NCBI GenBank assembly: GCA_028717885.1 | Contig: JAQUMX010000014.1 | Span: forward strand, 1 to 32,997 | From: Candidatus Omnitrophota bacterium | Lineage (GTDB): Bacteria; Omnitrophota; Gorgyraeia; Gygaellales; Profunditerraquicolaceae | Direction of reading: 5' to 3' | DNA: 32,997 nt | Shown: piece by piece, positions 20,504 to 27,869 of the stretch | How positions within the stretch are numbered: position 1 is the stretch's first letter | Layout: each line of letters opens with the position of its first letter | Made by a program: the position numbers and the translations under genes | The notes under the pieces: generated by a model | Database searches by the model: none | Told to the model about the DNA's origin: nothing | What the model saw: the letters and a program-made list of their open reading frames with translations, nothing else

Positions 20504-21003
20504 GTCAGGCAGTCTTAATTCTTATTAAACCCGACGGGCTAAAGAAATCATTGACCGGTAATATCTTGACCCGTTTATCGGAAACAAAATTGGAGATCGT
20601 CGCAGCAAGAATGGTGCGTGTCCCTAAGGAGCTTGCCGAGGAACATTATAAGCATCTGAAAGAGAAGCCCTTTTTCTCGGAGATAATTAAATACCTACGC
20701 GGAGAACTGCATGACCGCAGAAAAGTGATGGCTTTGGTTTATTGGGGGAAGGATGCGATCAAGAAATGCCGCGAGCTTGCCGGCGCAACTAACCCGGAGG
20801 AGGCAGAGCCAACTTCTATCCGTGGCTCGTACGGGCGCATCACCACCAGCGGGGTTTATGAAAACGTGATTCACGTTTCTTCTGATGAGGCGGAAGCGCA
20901 GAGGGAGATAAAACTTTGGTTTAACCCGACGGAAATCATCGTCGACCTTTATCCGACAAAAGACGTAGTGGAAGAAAAAAAGAAAGTAAAGGTGTGGGCG
21001 TAA
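20500..21003 (+). CDS. ndk: Nucleoside diphosphate kinase (long form)
   Basis: LILIKPDGLKKS, GSYGRITTSGVYENVIHVSSDEAEAQREIKLWF with candidate catalytic His in NVIH. Confidence 0.9.
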   Translation: MSQAVLILIKPDGLKKSLTGNILTRLSETKLEIVAARMVRVPKELAEEHYKHLKEKPFFSEIIKYLRGELHDRRKVMALVYWGKDAIKKCRELAGATNPEEAEPTSIRGSYGRITTSGVYENVIHVSSDEAEAQREIKLWFNPTEIIVDLYPTKDVVEEKKKVKVWA

Positions 21004-21004
21004 A

Positions 21005-21832
21005 ATGATTAACAGTATGACCGGGTTTGGCGCCAAAGAATGCAAAGTGGCTAGTTTCGGCAAGGTTTGCGTGGAATTGAGGACCTCGAATCACAAATTT
21101 TTGGAGGTAGTGCTGCACCTGCCGGAAGGATTTTTAGCTTTAGAGGAAAAAGTGAAGAAAGAGATAGAAGCTAAAATCAAGCGCGGCCGGGTAGTTTGCG
21201 CGATTAATATTTCCGGCGGAGAAGCCGCGGCCGTATCCGTAAACGAAAAGCTGCTTAAAAACTATGTTGAAGCAACGAAAAAAATTCAGCGGCAATTCGC
21301 AATCAAAGACAGTATTAAGCTTGATACGCTTTTAAGTTTACCGGGGGTACTGTCATTAAGCGAAAGCACTTTGCCAAAAGAAAAAATCTGGCCAGTATTA
21401 AAAACAGTATTGGCGGACTCATTAGTAATGCTTTCAGCTGCGAGAAGAAAAGAAGGGGGGGCGTTGGCTGTGCATTTAAAAAAAGAAGCGCAGGCGCTTA
21501 AAGCTACCCTTGAAGGGGTCCGGCAAAGGTTTAAGAAGGTTATCAGGGAAAAAGCGCAGAAGATTGCGCTGGATGAAGAACGCGCAGCGTTTTTAAAAAA
21601 CTCCGATATTACAGAAGAAATGGAGAGGCTGTCGTACCATATTGCAAACTTCATGGCTCGGCTTTCTAAGGGGGGCAGCGTCGGGAAAGAGCTGGATTTT
21701 ATCGCCCAGGAGATGCAGCGCGAAACCAATACTATGGGCGCAAAATCCTGCGATACGGTGATCTCCGGAGAAGCCGTAGAGCTAAAAAGCCGGATCGAAA
21801 AGATCCGTGAGCAGGTACAGAACGTAGAGTAA
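21005..21832 (+). CDS. yicC: YicC/YloC family protein (endoribonuclease family)
   Basis: MINSMTGFGAKE..., C-terminal QEMQRETNTMGAKSCD...LKSRIEKIREQVQNVE. Confidence 0.93.
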   Translation: MINSMTGFGAKECKVASFGKVCVELRTSNHKFLEVVLHLPEGFLALEEKVKKEIEAKIKRGRVVCAINISGGEAAAVSVNEKLLKNYVEATKKIQRQFAIKDSIKLDTLLSLPGVLSLSESTLPKEKIWPVLKTVLADSLVMLSAARRKEGGALAVHLKKEAQALKATLEGVRQRFKKVIREKAQKIALDEERAAFLKNSDITEEMERLSYHIANFMARLSKGGSVGKELDFIAQEMQRETNTMGAKSCDTVISGEAVELKSRIEKIREQVQNVE

Positions 21833-21833
21833 G

Positions 21834-22424
21834 GTGAGACAGAATAAAGCACAAGTTTTCGTAATTTCTGGGCCTTCCGGGTCAGGGAAGACAACGCTCC
21901 TCTCCAGCGTGCTCAAGGAAAAAACGCTCCAGAAGAAATTTGCCCGGTCCGTATCTTTCACTACTCGCCCGCGTAGGTCAAAAGAGCAAAACGGCAAAGA
22001 CTATTTTTTTATTTCCGAAGCAGAGTTCAAGAAGAGTTTACGGGCAAAAAAAATCCTTGAATGGACCCGTTATTTAAGCTATTATTACGGCACTCCTAAA
22101 GAGTTCGTAGATAATCAGTTAAAAACCGGAAAACATATTCTCTTGTGCCTGGATTTTAAAGGCGCTTTAAGGATAAAGAAGCTTTATGGCAACCACTGCA
22201 CGACAATCTTTATTTTGCCGCCCTCTTTGACCGAGTTAACCAAGCGTATTGAAAAACGTTGCCACTTAACCAAAAGAGAAGAGATCGAGCAGCGCCTGCA
22301 ATTGGCAAAAGAGGAGATTAGTACTGCCAGTAAATACGATTATTGCCTTTTAAACGATAACTTAAAAACGGTAGTTGAAGAATTGAAAGCAATTATTACA
22401 AAGAAAATTAATCCACAGAGCTAG
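21834..22424 (+). CDS. gmk: Guanylate kinase
   Basis: VFVISGPSGSGKTTLLSSVL, SVSFTTRPRRSKEQNGKDYFFI; GTG start. Confidence 0.95.
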   Translation: MRQNKAQVFVISGPSGSGKTTLLSSVLKEKTLQKKFARSVSFTTRPRRSKEQNGKDYFFISEAEFKKSLRAKKILEWTRYLSYYYGTPKEFVDNQLKTGKHILLCLDFKGALRIKKLYGNHCTTIFILPPSLTELTKRIEKRCHLTKREEIEQRLQLAKEEISTASKYDYCLLNDNLKTVVEELKAIITKKINPQS

Positions 22425-22436
22425 AGGGGAGACGCC

Positions 22437-22643
22437 ATGGTTTATGTGCCGCTGGAAAAAGTTTTGGATAAAGATGAGAAGTCAATTTATAAACTGGTGA
22501 TTTTGGCTTCGAAAAGGGCGCTGGAGATTGCCGAAGGCCAGCCGAAATTGGTCAATGTAAACGCGGCCGTGAAACCTTCGACCGTAGCGCTTTACGAAAT
22601 CGCCGACGGAAAAATCAAATACAAAGCAAACGCTAAAGAATAA
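22437..22643 (+). CDS. rpoZ: DNA-directed RNA polymerase omega subunit
   Basis: SIYKLVILASKRALEIAEGQPKLVNVNAAVKPSTVALYEIADGKIKY, located after gmk. Confidence 0.88.
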   Translation: MVYVPLEKVLDKDEKSIYKLVILASKRALEIAEGQPKLVNVNAAVKPSTVALYEIADGKIKYKANAKE

Positions 22644-22646
22644 AAA

Positions 22647-23180
22647 ATGGCAAAACAAATAATTTTAGGCGTTACAGCGAGTATCGCAATTTATAAGGCC
22701 TGCGATTTGATCGGCAGGCTAAAGGACCAGAATATTGCTACTACGGTAGTAATGACCCGCGAGGCCGAGGAGCTGATCAGGCCGATTGTCTTTCAGAGTC
22801 TTTCGGGGAATAAGGTTTACCGAGGTTTGTTTGATTTGCCGGAAGCTTGGGAGATCGAGCATGTAGCTTTGGCTGAAAAAGCAGATTTGATATTAATTGC
22901 CCCTGCCACCGCCAATATTATTGCAAAGATCGCTTCCGGAATTTGTGATGATCTTTTAACTTGTATTGTAGCTGCCACGAAAGCCCCGGTATTGATTGCC
23001 CCGGCGATGAATGAAAACATGTACCAGAATAAAATTACCCAGGACAATATTAGGAAGCTAAAGTCCTTAGGGTTTAAATTTATCGAGCCAAGAAAGGGCA
23101 GGCTTGCTTGCGGCAAGGCCGGTGTGGGTTGCTTGGCAGAGGTTGAAGAAATTGTCCGGCAGGTAAAAAATAATTTCTAG
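22647..23180 (+). CDS. coaC: Phosphopantothenoylcysteine decarboxylase (flavoprotein domain only)
   Basis: ILGVTASIAIYKACDLIGRLKD..., IAPAMNENMY, GRLACGKAGVGCLAEVEEI; stops without a CoaB domain. Confidence 0.88.
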   Translation: MAKQIILGVTASIAIYKACDLIGRLKDQNIATTVVMTREAEELIRPIVFQSLSGNKVYRGLFDLPEAWEIEHVALAEKADLILIAPATANIIAKIASGICDDLLTCIVAATKAPVLIAPAMNENMYQNKITQDNIRKLKSLGFKFIEPRKGRLACGKAGVGCLAEVEEIVRQVKNNF

Positions 23181-23186
23181 GACTTC

Positions 23187-23261
23187 GGCGACGTAGCCAA
23201 GTGGCAAGGCAGCTCTCTGCAAAAGAGCTATTCAGCGGTTCGAATCCGCTCGTCGCCTCCA
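23187..23261 (+). tRNA. tRNA-Cys(GCA)
   Basis: GGCGACG...CGTCGCC acceptor, loop ctGCAaa, U73, encoded CCA. Confidence 0.95.
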
Positions 23262-23291
23262 AAAAATTTTTCGACAAGAAAAATTTTTTGG
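23259..23291. repeat. Perfect 14-bp inverted repeat starting in the tRNA-Cys CCA end
   Basis: CCAAAAAATTTTTC-gacaa-GAAAAATTTTTTGG. Confidence 0.85.
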
Positions 23292-23354
23292 ATACTGAAC
23301 GAGCGCAGCGAGGCGACAAGCCGAGCAGCGAGAGAAGTATCTGTTCATAATTTC

Positions 23355-23437
23355 GGGCAAGTGGTGGAATGGCATACACGAAGGACTTAAAATCCTTTGG
23401 CCGTAAGGTCGTGAGGGTTCAACTCCCTCCTTGCCCA
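23355..23437 (+). tRNA. tRNA-Leu(UAA)
   Basis: GGGCAAG...CTTGCCC, loop ctTAAaa, long variable arm, no encoded CCA. Confidence 0.95.
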
Positions 23438-23442
23438 TTAGC

Positions 23443-23516
23443 GGGCTCATAGCTCAGTTGGTTAGAGCGTTGCGTTGACATCGCAAAGGTCTGAGGTCCG
23501 AGTCCTCATGGGCCCA
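23443..23516 (+). tRNA. tRNA-Val(GAC)
   Basis: GGGCTCA...TGGGCCC, loop ttGACat, no encoded CCA. Confidence 0.93.
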
Positions 23517-23526
23517 CTTTTAAAAA

Positions 23527-23554
23527 TTCAAATTGCAAAATGCAAAACTCAAAA
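23527..23554 (+). repeat. Four-unit heptamer array across the thrS start codon
   Basis: TTCAAAT TGCAAAA TGCAAAA CTCAAAA; ATG at 23540 spans a unit junction. Confidence 0.7.
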
Positions 23555-25273
23555 GATAATTTAGAAACCCTACGCCATTCCTGTTCCCACGTTTTAGCTA
23601 TGGCAGTAAAAGAGCTCTGGCCGGACACTAAATTGGCAATCGGCCCGGCAATCGAAGATGGGTTTTATTACGATTTCGATAAGAATGAGCCATTTACCGA
23701 CGAGGATTTACAAAAAATCGAAAAGAAGATGGCGGAAATTATCGGCCGCAATGAGCCTTTTGTGCGCAAAGAAGTTGCCAGGGCCGAAGCAGAGAAATTA
23801 TTTTTAGGCCTGCATGAAGATTACAAAGTAGAATTAATCCGCGCAATAACAGAAGATCAAGTGTCGCTTTACGAGACAGGAAATAAATTCGTGGATCTAT
23901 GCCGCGGGCCGCATATAAATTCTACCGGCGAAATCAAGGCATTTAAATTATTGTCGCTGGCCGGCGCCTATTGGCACGGGATTGAAACTAATCCCATGCT
24001 GCAGAGAATTTACGGCACCTGCTTCGAAACAAAAAAGGAATTAGACGAATACTTAAAGAACCTGGAAGAAGCAAAGCAGCGCGACCACCGTAAATTAGGG
24101 CCCGCCTTGGAATTCTTTAATATTTACCATGAAGAAGCAGGGGCCGGGCTGGTTTTTTATCATCCCAAGGGCGCGTTGCTGCGCACTTTGATTGAAAATT
24201 ATGAAAAAAGCGAACACTTAAAGCGCGGATATGAAATCGTGATCACCCCGCATATTATGCAGGCAGAACTATGGAAGACTTCCGGGCATCTTGATTATTA
24301 CAAAGAAAACATGTATACTCTTTTGGTTGACGGCAAAGAGTTTGTTTTAAAGCCGATGAATTGCCCGGGCCACATTTTGATTTACAAATCTAAGATGCGT
24401 AGCTACAAGGACTTACCAATCCGGCTTTTTGAATTGGGTACGGTTTATCGCCATGAAAAAGCGGGAGTTTTGCACGGCCTTTTACGCGTGCGCGGGTTCA
24501 CTCAGGATGACGCACATATTTTTTGCCTGCCGGAACAGTTAAAGCCGGAAATAAAAGCGATCATTGACTTTGTTTTTGACACGATGAAAGTATTCGGGTT
24601 TAAAGATGTCGGCATCGAATTAAGCACGCGGCCGGAGAAATATATAGGTACAGAGCAGGACTGGGAAAGGGCTACAGCGGCACTGGAAGAAGCTCTTAAA
24701 GAAAAAGGCCTGAGTTATTCTGTCTGTGAAGGAGAGGGTGCGTTCTACGGCCCGAAGATCGACATTAAATTAAAAGACGCATTAAAGCGGCAATGGCAAT
24801 GTGCCACCATCCAATGCGATTTTGCACTGCCCAAAAGATTCGGGCTCGCCTATATTGATAGCGACGGAAAAGAAAAGCAGCCGATCATGCTGCACCGTGT
24901 GCTTTTAGGCAGCCTCGAGCGTTTTATCGGAGCATTGTTAGAGCATTACAAAGGAGCATTGCCAGTATGGTTAGCCCCGTTGCAAGTATTGATTATACCA
25001 ATTAACGATTCTGTGTTAGAATATAGTCAGTCGGTAAAACAAGCGTTGGAGACAATGGGAGCGCGTGTTGAGACTGACCGGCGCAATGAAACTTTGAATA
25101 AACGCATCCGCCTGGCAGAAACCGAAAAAGTTCCCTATACTTTGGTAATAGGAGAACGTGAAGCGCAGGCAAAAACCGTAGCAGTGCGCAAGCGCCAGGC
25201 AGGCGATCAGGGGAGCATGCCGCTGGAAAATTTTATCGGTATACTGAAACACGAAATAGAGAATAAAATATAA
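23540..25273 (+). CDS. thrS: Threonyl-tRNA synthetase lacking a TGS domain
   Basis: Starts MQNSKDNLETLRHSCSHVLAMAVKELWPDTKLAIGPAIEDGFYYDF; motif 2 RLFELGTVYRHEKAGVLHGLLRVRGFTQDDAHIF. Confidence 0.96.
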   Translation: MQNSKDNLETLRHSCSHVLAMAVKELWPDTKLAIGPAIEDGFYYDFDKNEPFTDEDLQKIEKKMAEIIGRNEPFVRKEVARAEAEKLFLGLHEDYKVELIRAITEDQVSLYETGNKFVDLCRGPHINSTGEIKAFKLLSLAGAYWHGIETNPMLQRIYGTCFETKKELDEYLKNLEEAKQRDHRKLGPALEFFNIYHEEAGAGLVFYHPKGALLRTLIENYEKSEHLKRGYEIVITPHIMQAELWKTSGHLDYYKENMYTLLVDGKEFVLKPMNCPGHILIYKSKMRSYKDLPIRLFELGTVYRHEKAGVLHGLLRVRGFTQDDAHIFCLPEQLKPEIKAIIDFVFDTMKVFGFKDVGIELSTRPEKYIGTEQDWERATAALEEALKEKGLSYSVCEGEGAFYGPKIDIKLKDALKRQWQCATIQCDFALPKRFGLAYIDSDGKEKQPIMLHRVLLGSLERFIGALLEHYKGALPVWLAPLQVLIIPINDSVLEYSQSVKQALETMGARVETDRRNETLNKRIRLAETEKVPYTLVIGEREAQAKTVAVRKRQAGDQGSMPLENFIGILKHEIENKI

Positions 25274-25287
25274 CAAGGAGGTGTGCA

Positions 25288-25794
25288 ATAAACAAGTACA
25301 TCCGTATTAATGAAAGGATCCGCGTCCCGCAAGTACGTTTAATCGGGCCGGATGGCGGCCAATTAGGCGTTGTGACAATACAAAAAGCCCTGGAATTAGC
25401 CAATCAGCATGAGCTGGACTTGGTAGAGGTGGCTCCTTTAGCCAGCCCTCCGGTTTGCCGGATCATTGATTTTAGCAAGTTTAAATATGATCAGGAAAAA
25501 AAGGAGCGAGAGGCAAAGAAGCACCAAAAACAAGGGCGTTTAAAAGAGATCCGAATTAAGCCTAATATCGACCCGCATGATTACCAGACAAAATTAAAAC
25601 AGGCAGTCGCCTTTTTAAATAAGAAAGACAAAGTGAAAATAAACCTCTTTTTCCGCGGCCGGCAGATGGAGCATATGGACTTAGGGAGAAAAATCCTCGA
25701 TAAATTTATCACCGATACGCAAAATTGCGCCCAGATGGAAAAAGAACCGGTCTTAGAAGGAAGGGTTATTTCGTTGGTCCTAAGCCCTAAATAA
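25288..25794 (+). CDS. infC: Translation initiation factor IF-3, apparent AUA start
   Basis: In-frame upstream extension (I/M)NKYIRINERIRVPQVRLIGPDGGQLGVVTIQKAL... matches IF-3 N-terminus. AAGGAGG at 25275-25281, then 6 nt, then ATA. Tracked start at 25372 drops 28 residues. Confidence 0.92.
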   Translation: MNKYIRINERIRVPQVRLIGPDGGQLGVVTIQKALELANQHELDLVEVAPLASPPVCRIIDFSKFKYDQEKKEREAKKHQKQGRLKEIRIKPNIDPHDYQTKLKQAVAFLNKKDKVKINLFFRGRQMEHMDLGRKILDKFITDTQNCAQMEKEPVLEGRVISLVLSPK

Positions 25795-25811
25795 CGGAAG
25801 GGAATCGAGCA

Positions 25812-26012
25812 ATGCCAAAATTAAAAACGAAAAAAGGTACGGCAAAAAGGTTTAAATTAACCAAGAGCGGCAAAATCAAGTTTTATTCCGGCGGGAAAAG
25901 CCACTTGGCTACCAGCAAACAGCCGGAAAAATTAAGGAAATTACGTAAGGCCCGAGTTTTTAAAAGCGGCAAAGAGCTAAAAGCAGTCAAAAGGCTATTG
26001 CCTTACGCATAA
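25812..26012 (+). CDS. rpmI: 50S ribosomal protein L35
   Basis: MPKLKTKKGTAKRFKLTKSGKIKF. Confidence 0.96.
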   Translation: MPKLKTKKGTAKRFKLTKSGKIKFYSGGKSHLATSKQPEKLRKLRKARVFKSGKELKAVKRLLPYA

Positions 26013-26041
26013 CACCCGGCCTTATCTGATAGGCCGGTGTA
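26013..26041 (+). promoter_or_regulatory. Hairpin between rpmI and rplT
   Basis: ACA-c-CCGGCCT-tatctgat-AGGCCGG-TGT. Confidence 0.55.
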
Positions 26042-26069
26042 CATCTCTATGTAAAGGAGAACATAAGAA

Positions 26070-26423
26070 ATGGCAAAGATCAAACATAGTGTAGCAACCC
26101 GAAGACGTAAAAAAAGATTACTCAAGAAAACCAAAGGATTTTGGGGCGACAGGAGCAAGCAGTATCGCCAGGCCCGTCGGGCGCTGGCAAAAGCGCTGGT
26201 GTATGCTTACCGCGACAGGCGCGCAAAGAAAAGAACCACGCGTGCGCTTTGGATTACGCGTATTAACGCTGCCTGCAGGCAGGAAGGCATTACTTACAGT
26301 CAATTTACCAGCGGCCTAAAGAAAGCGAAGATCGGGCTGAACAGGAAAATTCTTGCTGACCTCGCAGTCAGAGACCCACAGGTATTCAAAAAAATCGTGG
26401 AAGCTACCAAAGGCACACGGTAA
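26070..26423 (+). CDS. rplT: 50S ribosomal protein L20
   Basis: [51 protein letters not shown]. Confidence 0.97.
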   Translation: MAKIKHSVATRRRKKRLLKKTKGFWGDRSKQYRQARRALAKALVYAYRDRRAKKRTTRALWITRINAACRQEGITYSQFTSGLKKAKIGLNRKILADLAVRDPQVFKKIVEATKGTR

Positions 26424-26426
26424 AAA

Positions 26427-27071
26427 ATGTATGTAATCATTGTCGGATGCGGCAGAGTAGGCTCAGAACTAGCTAAGCTGCTTTCCAATGAAAGCCACAA
26501 TGTTGTGGTCATTGACAAGGCGCAAAGTTCCTTCGAGCGTTTGGGAGGGGCTTTTAATGGCCTGACATTGGTGGGCAATGGCTTTGATTTGGAATTATTA
26601 AAGCAGGCGGGCATTGAAAAATCCGATGCGTTCTGCTCGGTCACTAACGGCGATAATACCAATTTAATTTCCGCGCAAGTAGCAAAAAAAATCTTTAAGG
26701 TCCCCAAAGTAATTGCCCGCGTTTATGACCCGCAGCGGGCGCATATCTATGCGGCCTTAGGCATGGATATTATCAGCGGAACCATTCTTTTTGCGTCAAT
26801 GTTAAGAGACAAGATTATCGAAAGCCGCTTTTCCAGCTATCTTATCGAATCAAAAGACCTAGGGGTTATTGAAATCGAAGTTAAAAATAACCTCATCGGA
26901 AAAACAATCCAGGACATCAATTTGCCAAGTGAATTTATGGTAGTATCGATCACAAGGCTGGACGGTGTAATTATCCCTGAGCCGCAGACGGTTTTGAAGG
27001 CTAAGGATATGTTGGCGGGAGTGGTAAAAGTCTCCAGCCTCGAACGGGTCAAAGAAAAACTCAGGCTTTAA
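26427..27071 (+). CDS. trkA: TrkA-family K+ uptake regulatory protein (first copy)
   Basis: MYVIIVGCGRVGSELAKLLSNESHNVVVID; one TrkA-N plus one TrkA-C. Confidence 0.92.
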   Translation: MYVIIVGCGRVGSELAKLLSNESHNVVVIDKAQSSFERLGGAFNGLTLVGNGFDLELLKQAGIEKSDAFCSVTNGDNTNLISAQVAKKIFKVPKVIARVYDPQRAHIYAALGMDIISGTILFASMLRDKIIESRFSSYLIESKDLGVIEIEVKNNLIGKTIQDINLPSEFMVVSITRLDGVIIPEPQTVLKAKDMLAGVVKVSSLERVKEKLRL

Positions 27072-27087
27072 TTTTTTAGGGAAAATT

Positions 27088-27750
27088 ATGTATATCATAA
27101 TTGTCGGATCGGGGAAAGTGGGATTTTTTTTAGCCAAGCGCCTTTGTGCCGGTAAACATACCGTAAGTATCGTAGAAAAAGATAAGGGCGTTTGTGAAGA
27201 GATAGCCAAAGAAATAGAAGCTTTGGTGATTAACGGCGATGGCTGCGACCCGCGCATATTGGAAGAAGCCGGAGCAGAACGCGCAGATGTTTTGGCGGCG
27301 GTTACCGGAGACGACGAGGATAATCTGATCATTTGCCAGCTGGCTAAAGAAAAATTCAGCATTCAGCGCACGGTCGGACGAGTAAATAACCCTGATAACG
27401 AGCATACGTTTTCCGAACTGGGCATTGATGTGCCGGTTGACTCGACGAAAATCATTGCCAAGATCATCGAAGAAGAAGTTTCCTTCTCGGATTTTGTGAA
27501 CCTGATGAGTTTTAAGCGCGGGAAATTAGCGATTGTGCGCATAGACTTGCCCAAAGACTCTCCTATAATCGAAAAAACAGTGCAAGAAGTTTCCTGGCCA
27601 ACAGATTCGGCTTTGGTTTCCATTGTCCGGCAGGACGAAGTGATCGTTCCCAAGGGCACCACAGTTCTAAAAGCCGGAGACGACGTGATTGCTATTACCT
27701 TGGTGGGTAATGAGCCACAATTGTTGAATTTACTGGTAGGCAAGCTTTAA
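27088..27750 (+). CDS. trkA: TrkA-family K+ uptake regulatory protein (second copy)
   Basis: MYIIIVGSGKVGFFLAKRLCAGKHTVSIVEKDKG... Confidence 0.92.
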   Translation: MYIIIVGSGKVGFFLAKRLCAGKHTVSIVEKDKGVCEEIAKEIEALVINGDGCDPRILEEAGAERADVLAAVTGDDEDNLIICQLAKEKFSIQRTVGRVNNPDNEHTFSELGIDVPVDSTKIIAKIIEEEVSFSDFVNLMSFKRGKLAIVRIDLPKDSPIIEKTVQEVSWPTDSALVSIVRQDEVIVPKGTTVLKAGDDVIAITLVGNEPQLLNLLVGKL

Positions 27751-27752
27751 AG

Positions 27753-27869
27753 ATGACCAAGAAATTACTTTTGCAAGCTGTCCTCGGAATTGCCACTGAG
27801 ATATTTTATGCTGCGCTGATTATGTTGGCAGCGTTCTGCATTTGCCTGGCCTTAACCTTTAAAAGATGA
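27753..27869 (+). CDS. Putative 38-aa single-TM membrane microprotein
   Basis: MTKKLLLQAVLGIATEIFYAALIMLAAFCICLALTFKR*; fills the trkA-trkH gap, 4-nt overlap with trkH start. Confidence 0.6.
   Translation: MTKKLLLQAVLGIATEIFYAALIMLAAFCICLALTFKR

Noticed and set aside
20500-21003. Ndk active-site motif NVIHVSSD as a catalytic loss
   Set aside because: The catalytic His is kept and the segment aligns without a gap to NxxHGSDSxESAxREI.
21286-21894. 202-aa minus-strand ORF
   Set aside because: Antisense to yicC; Ser/Phe-rich shadow translation.
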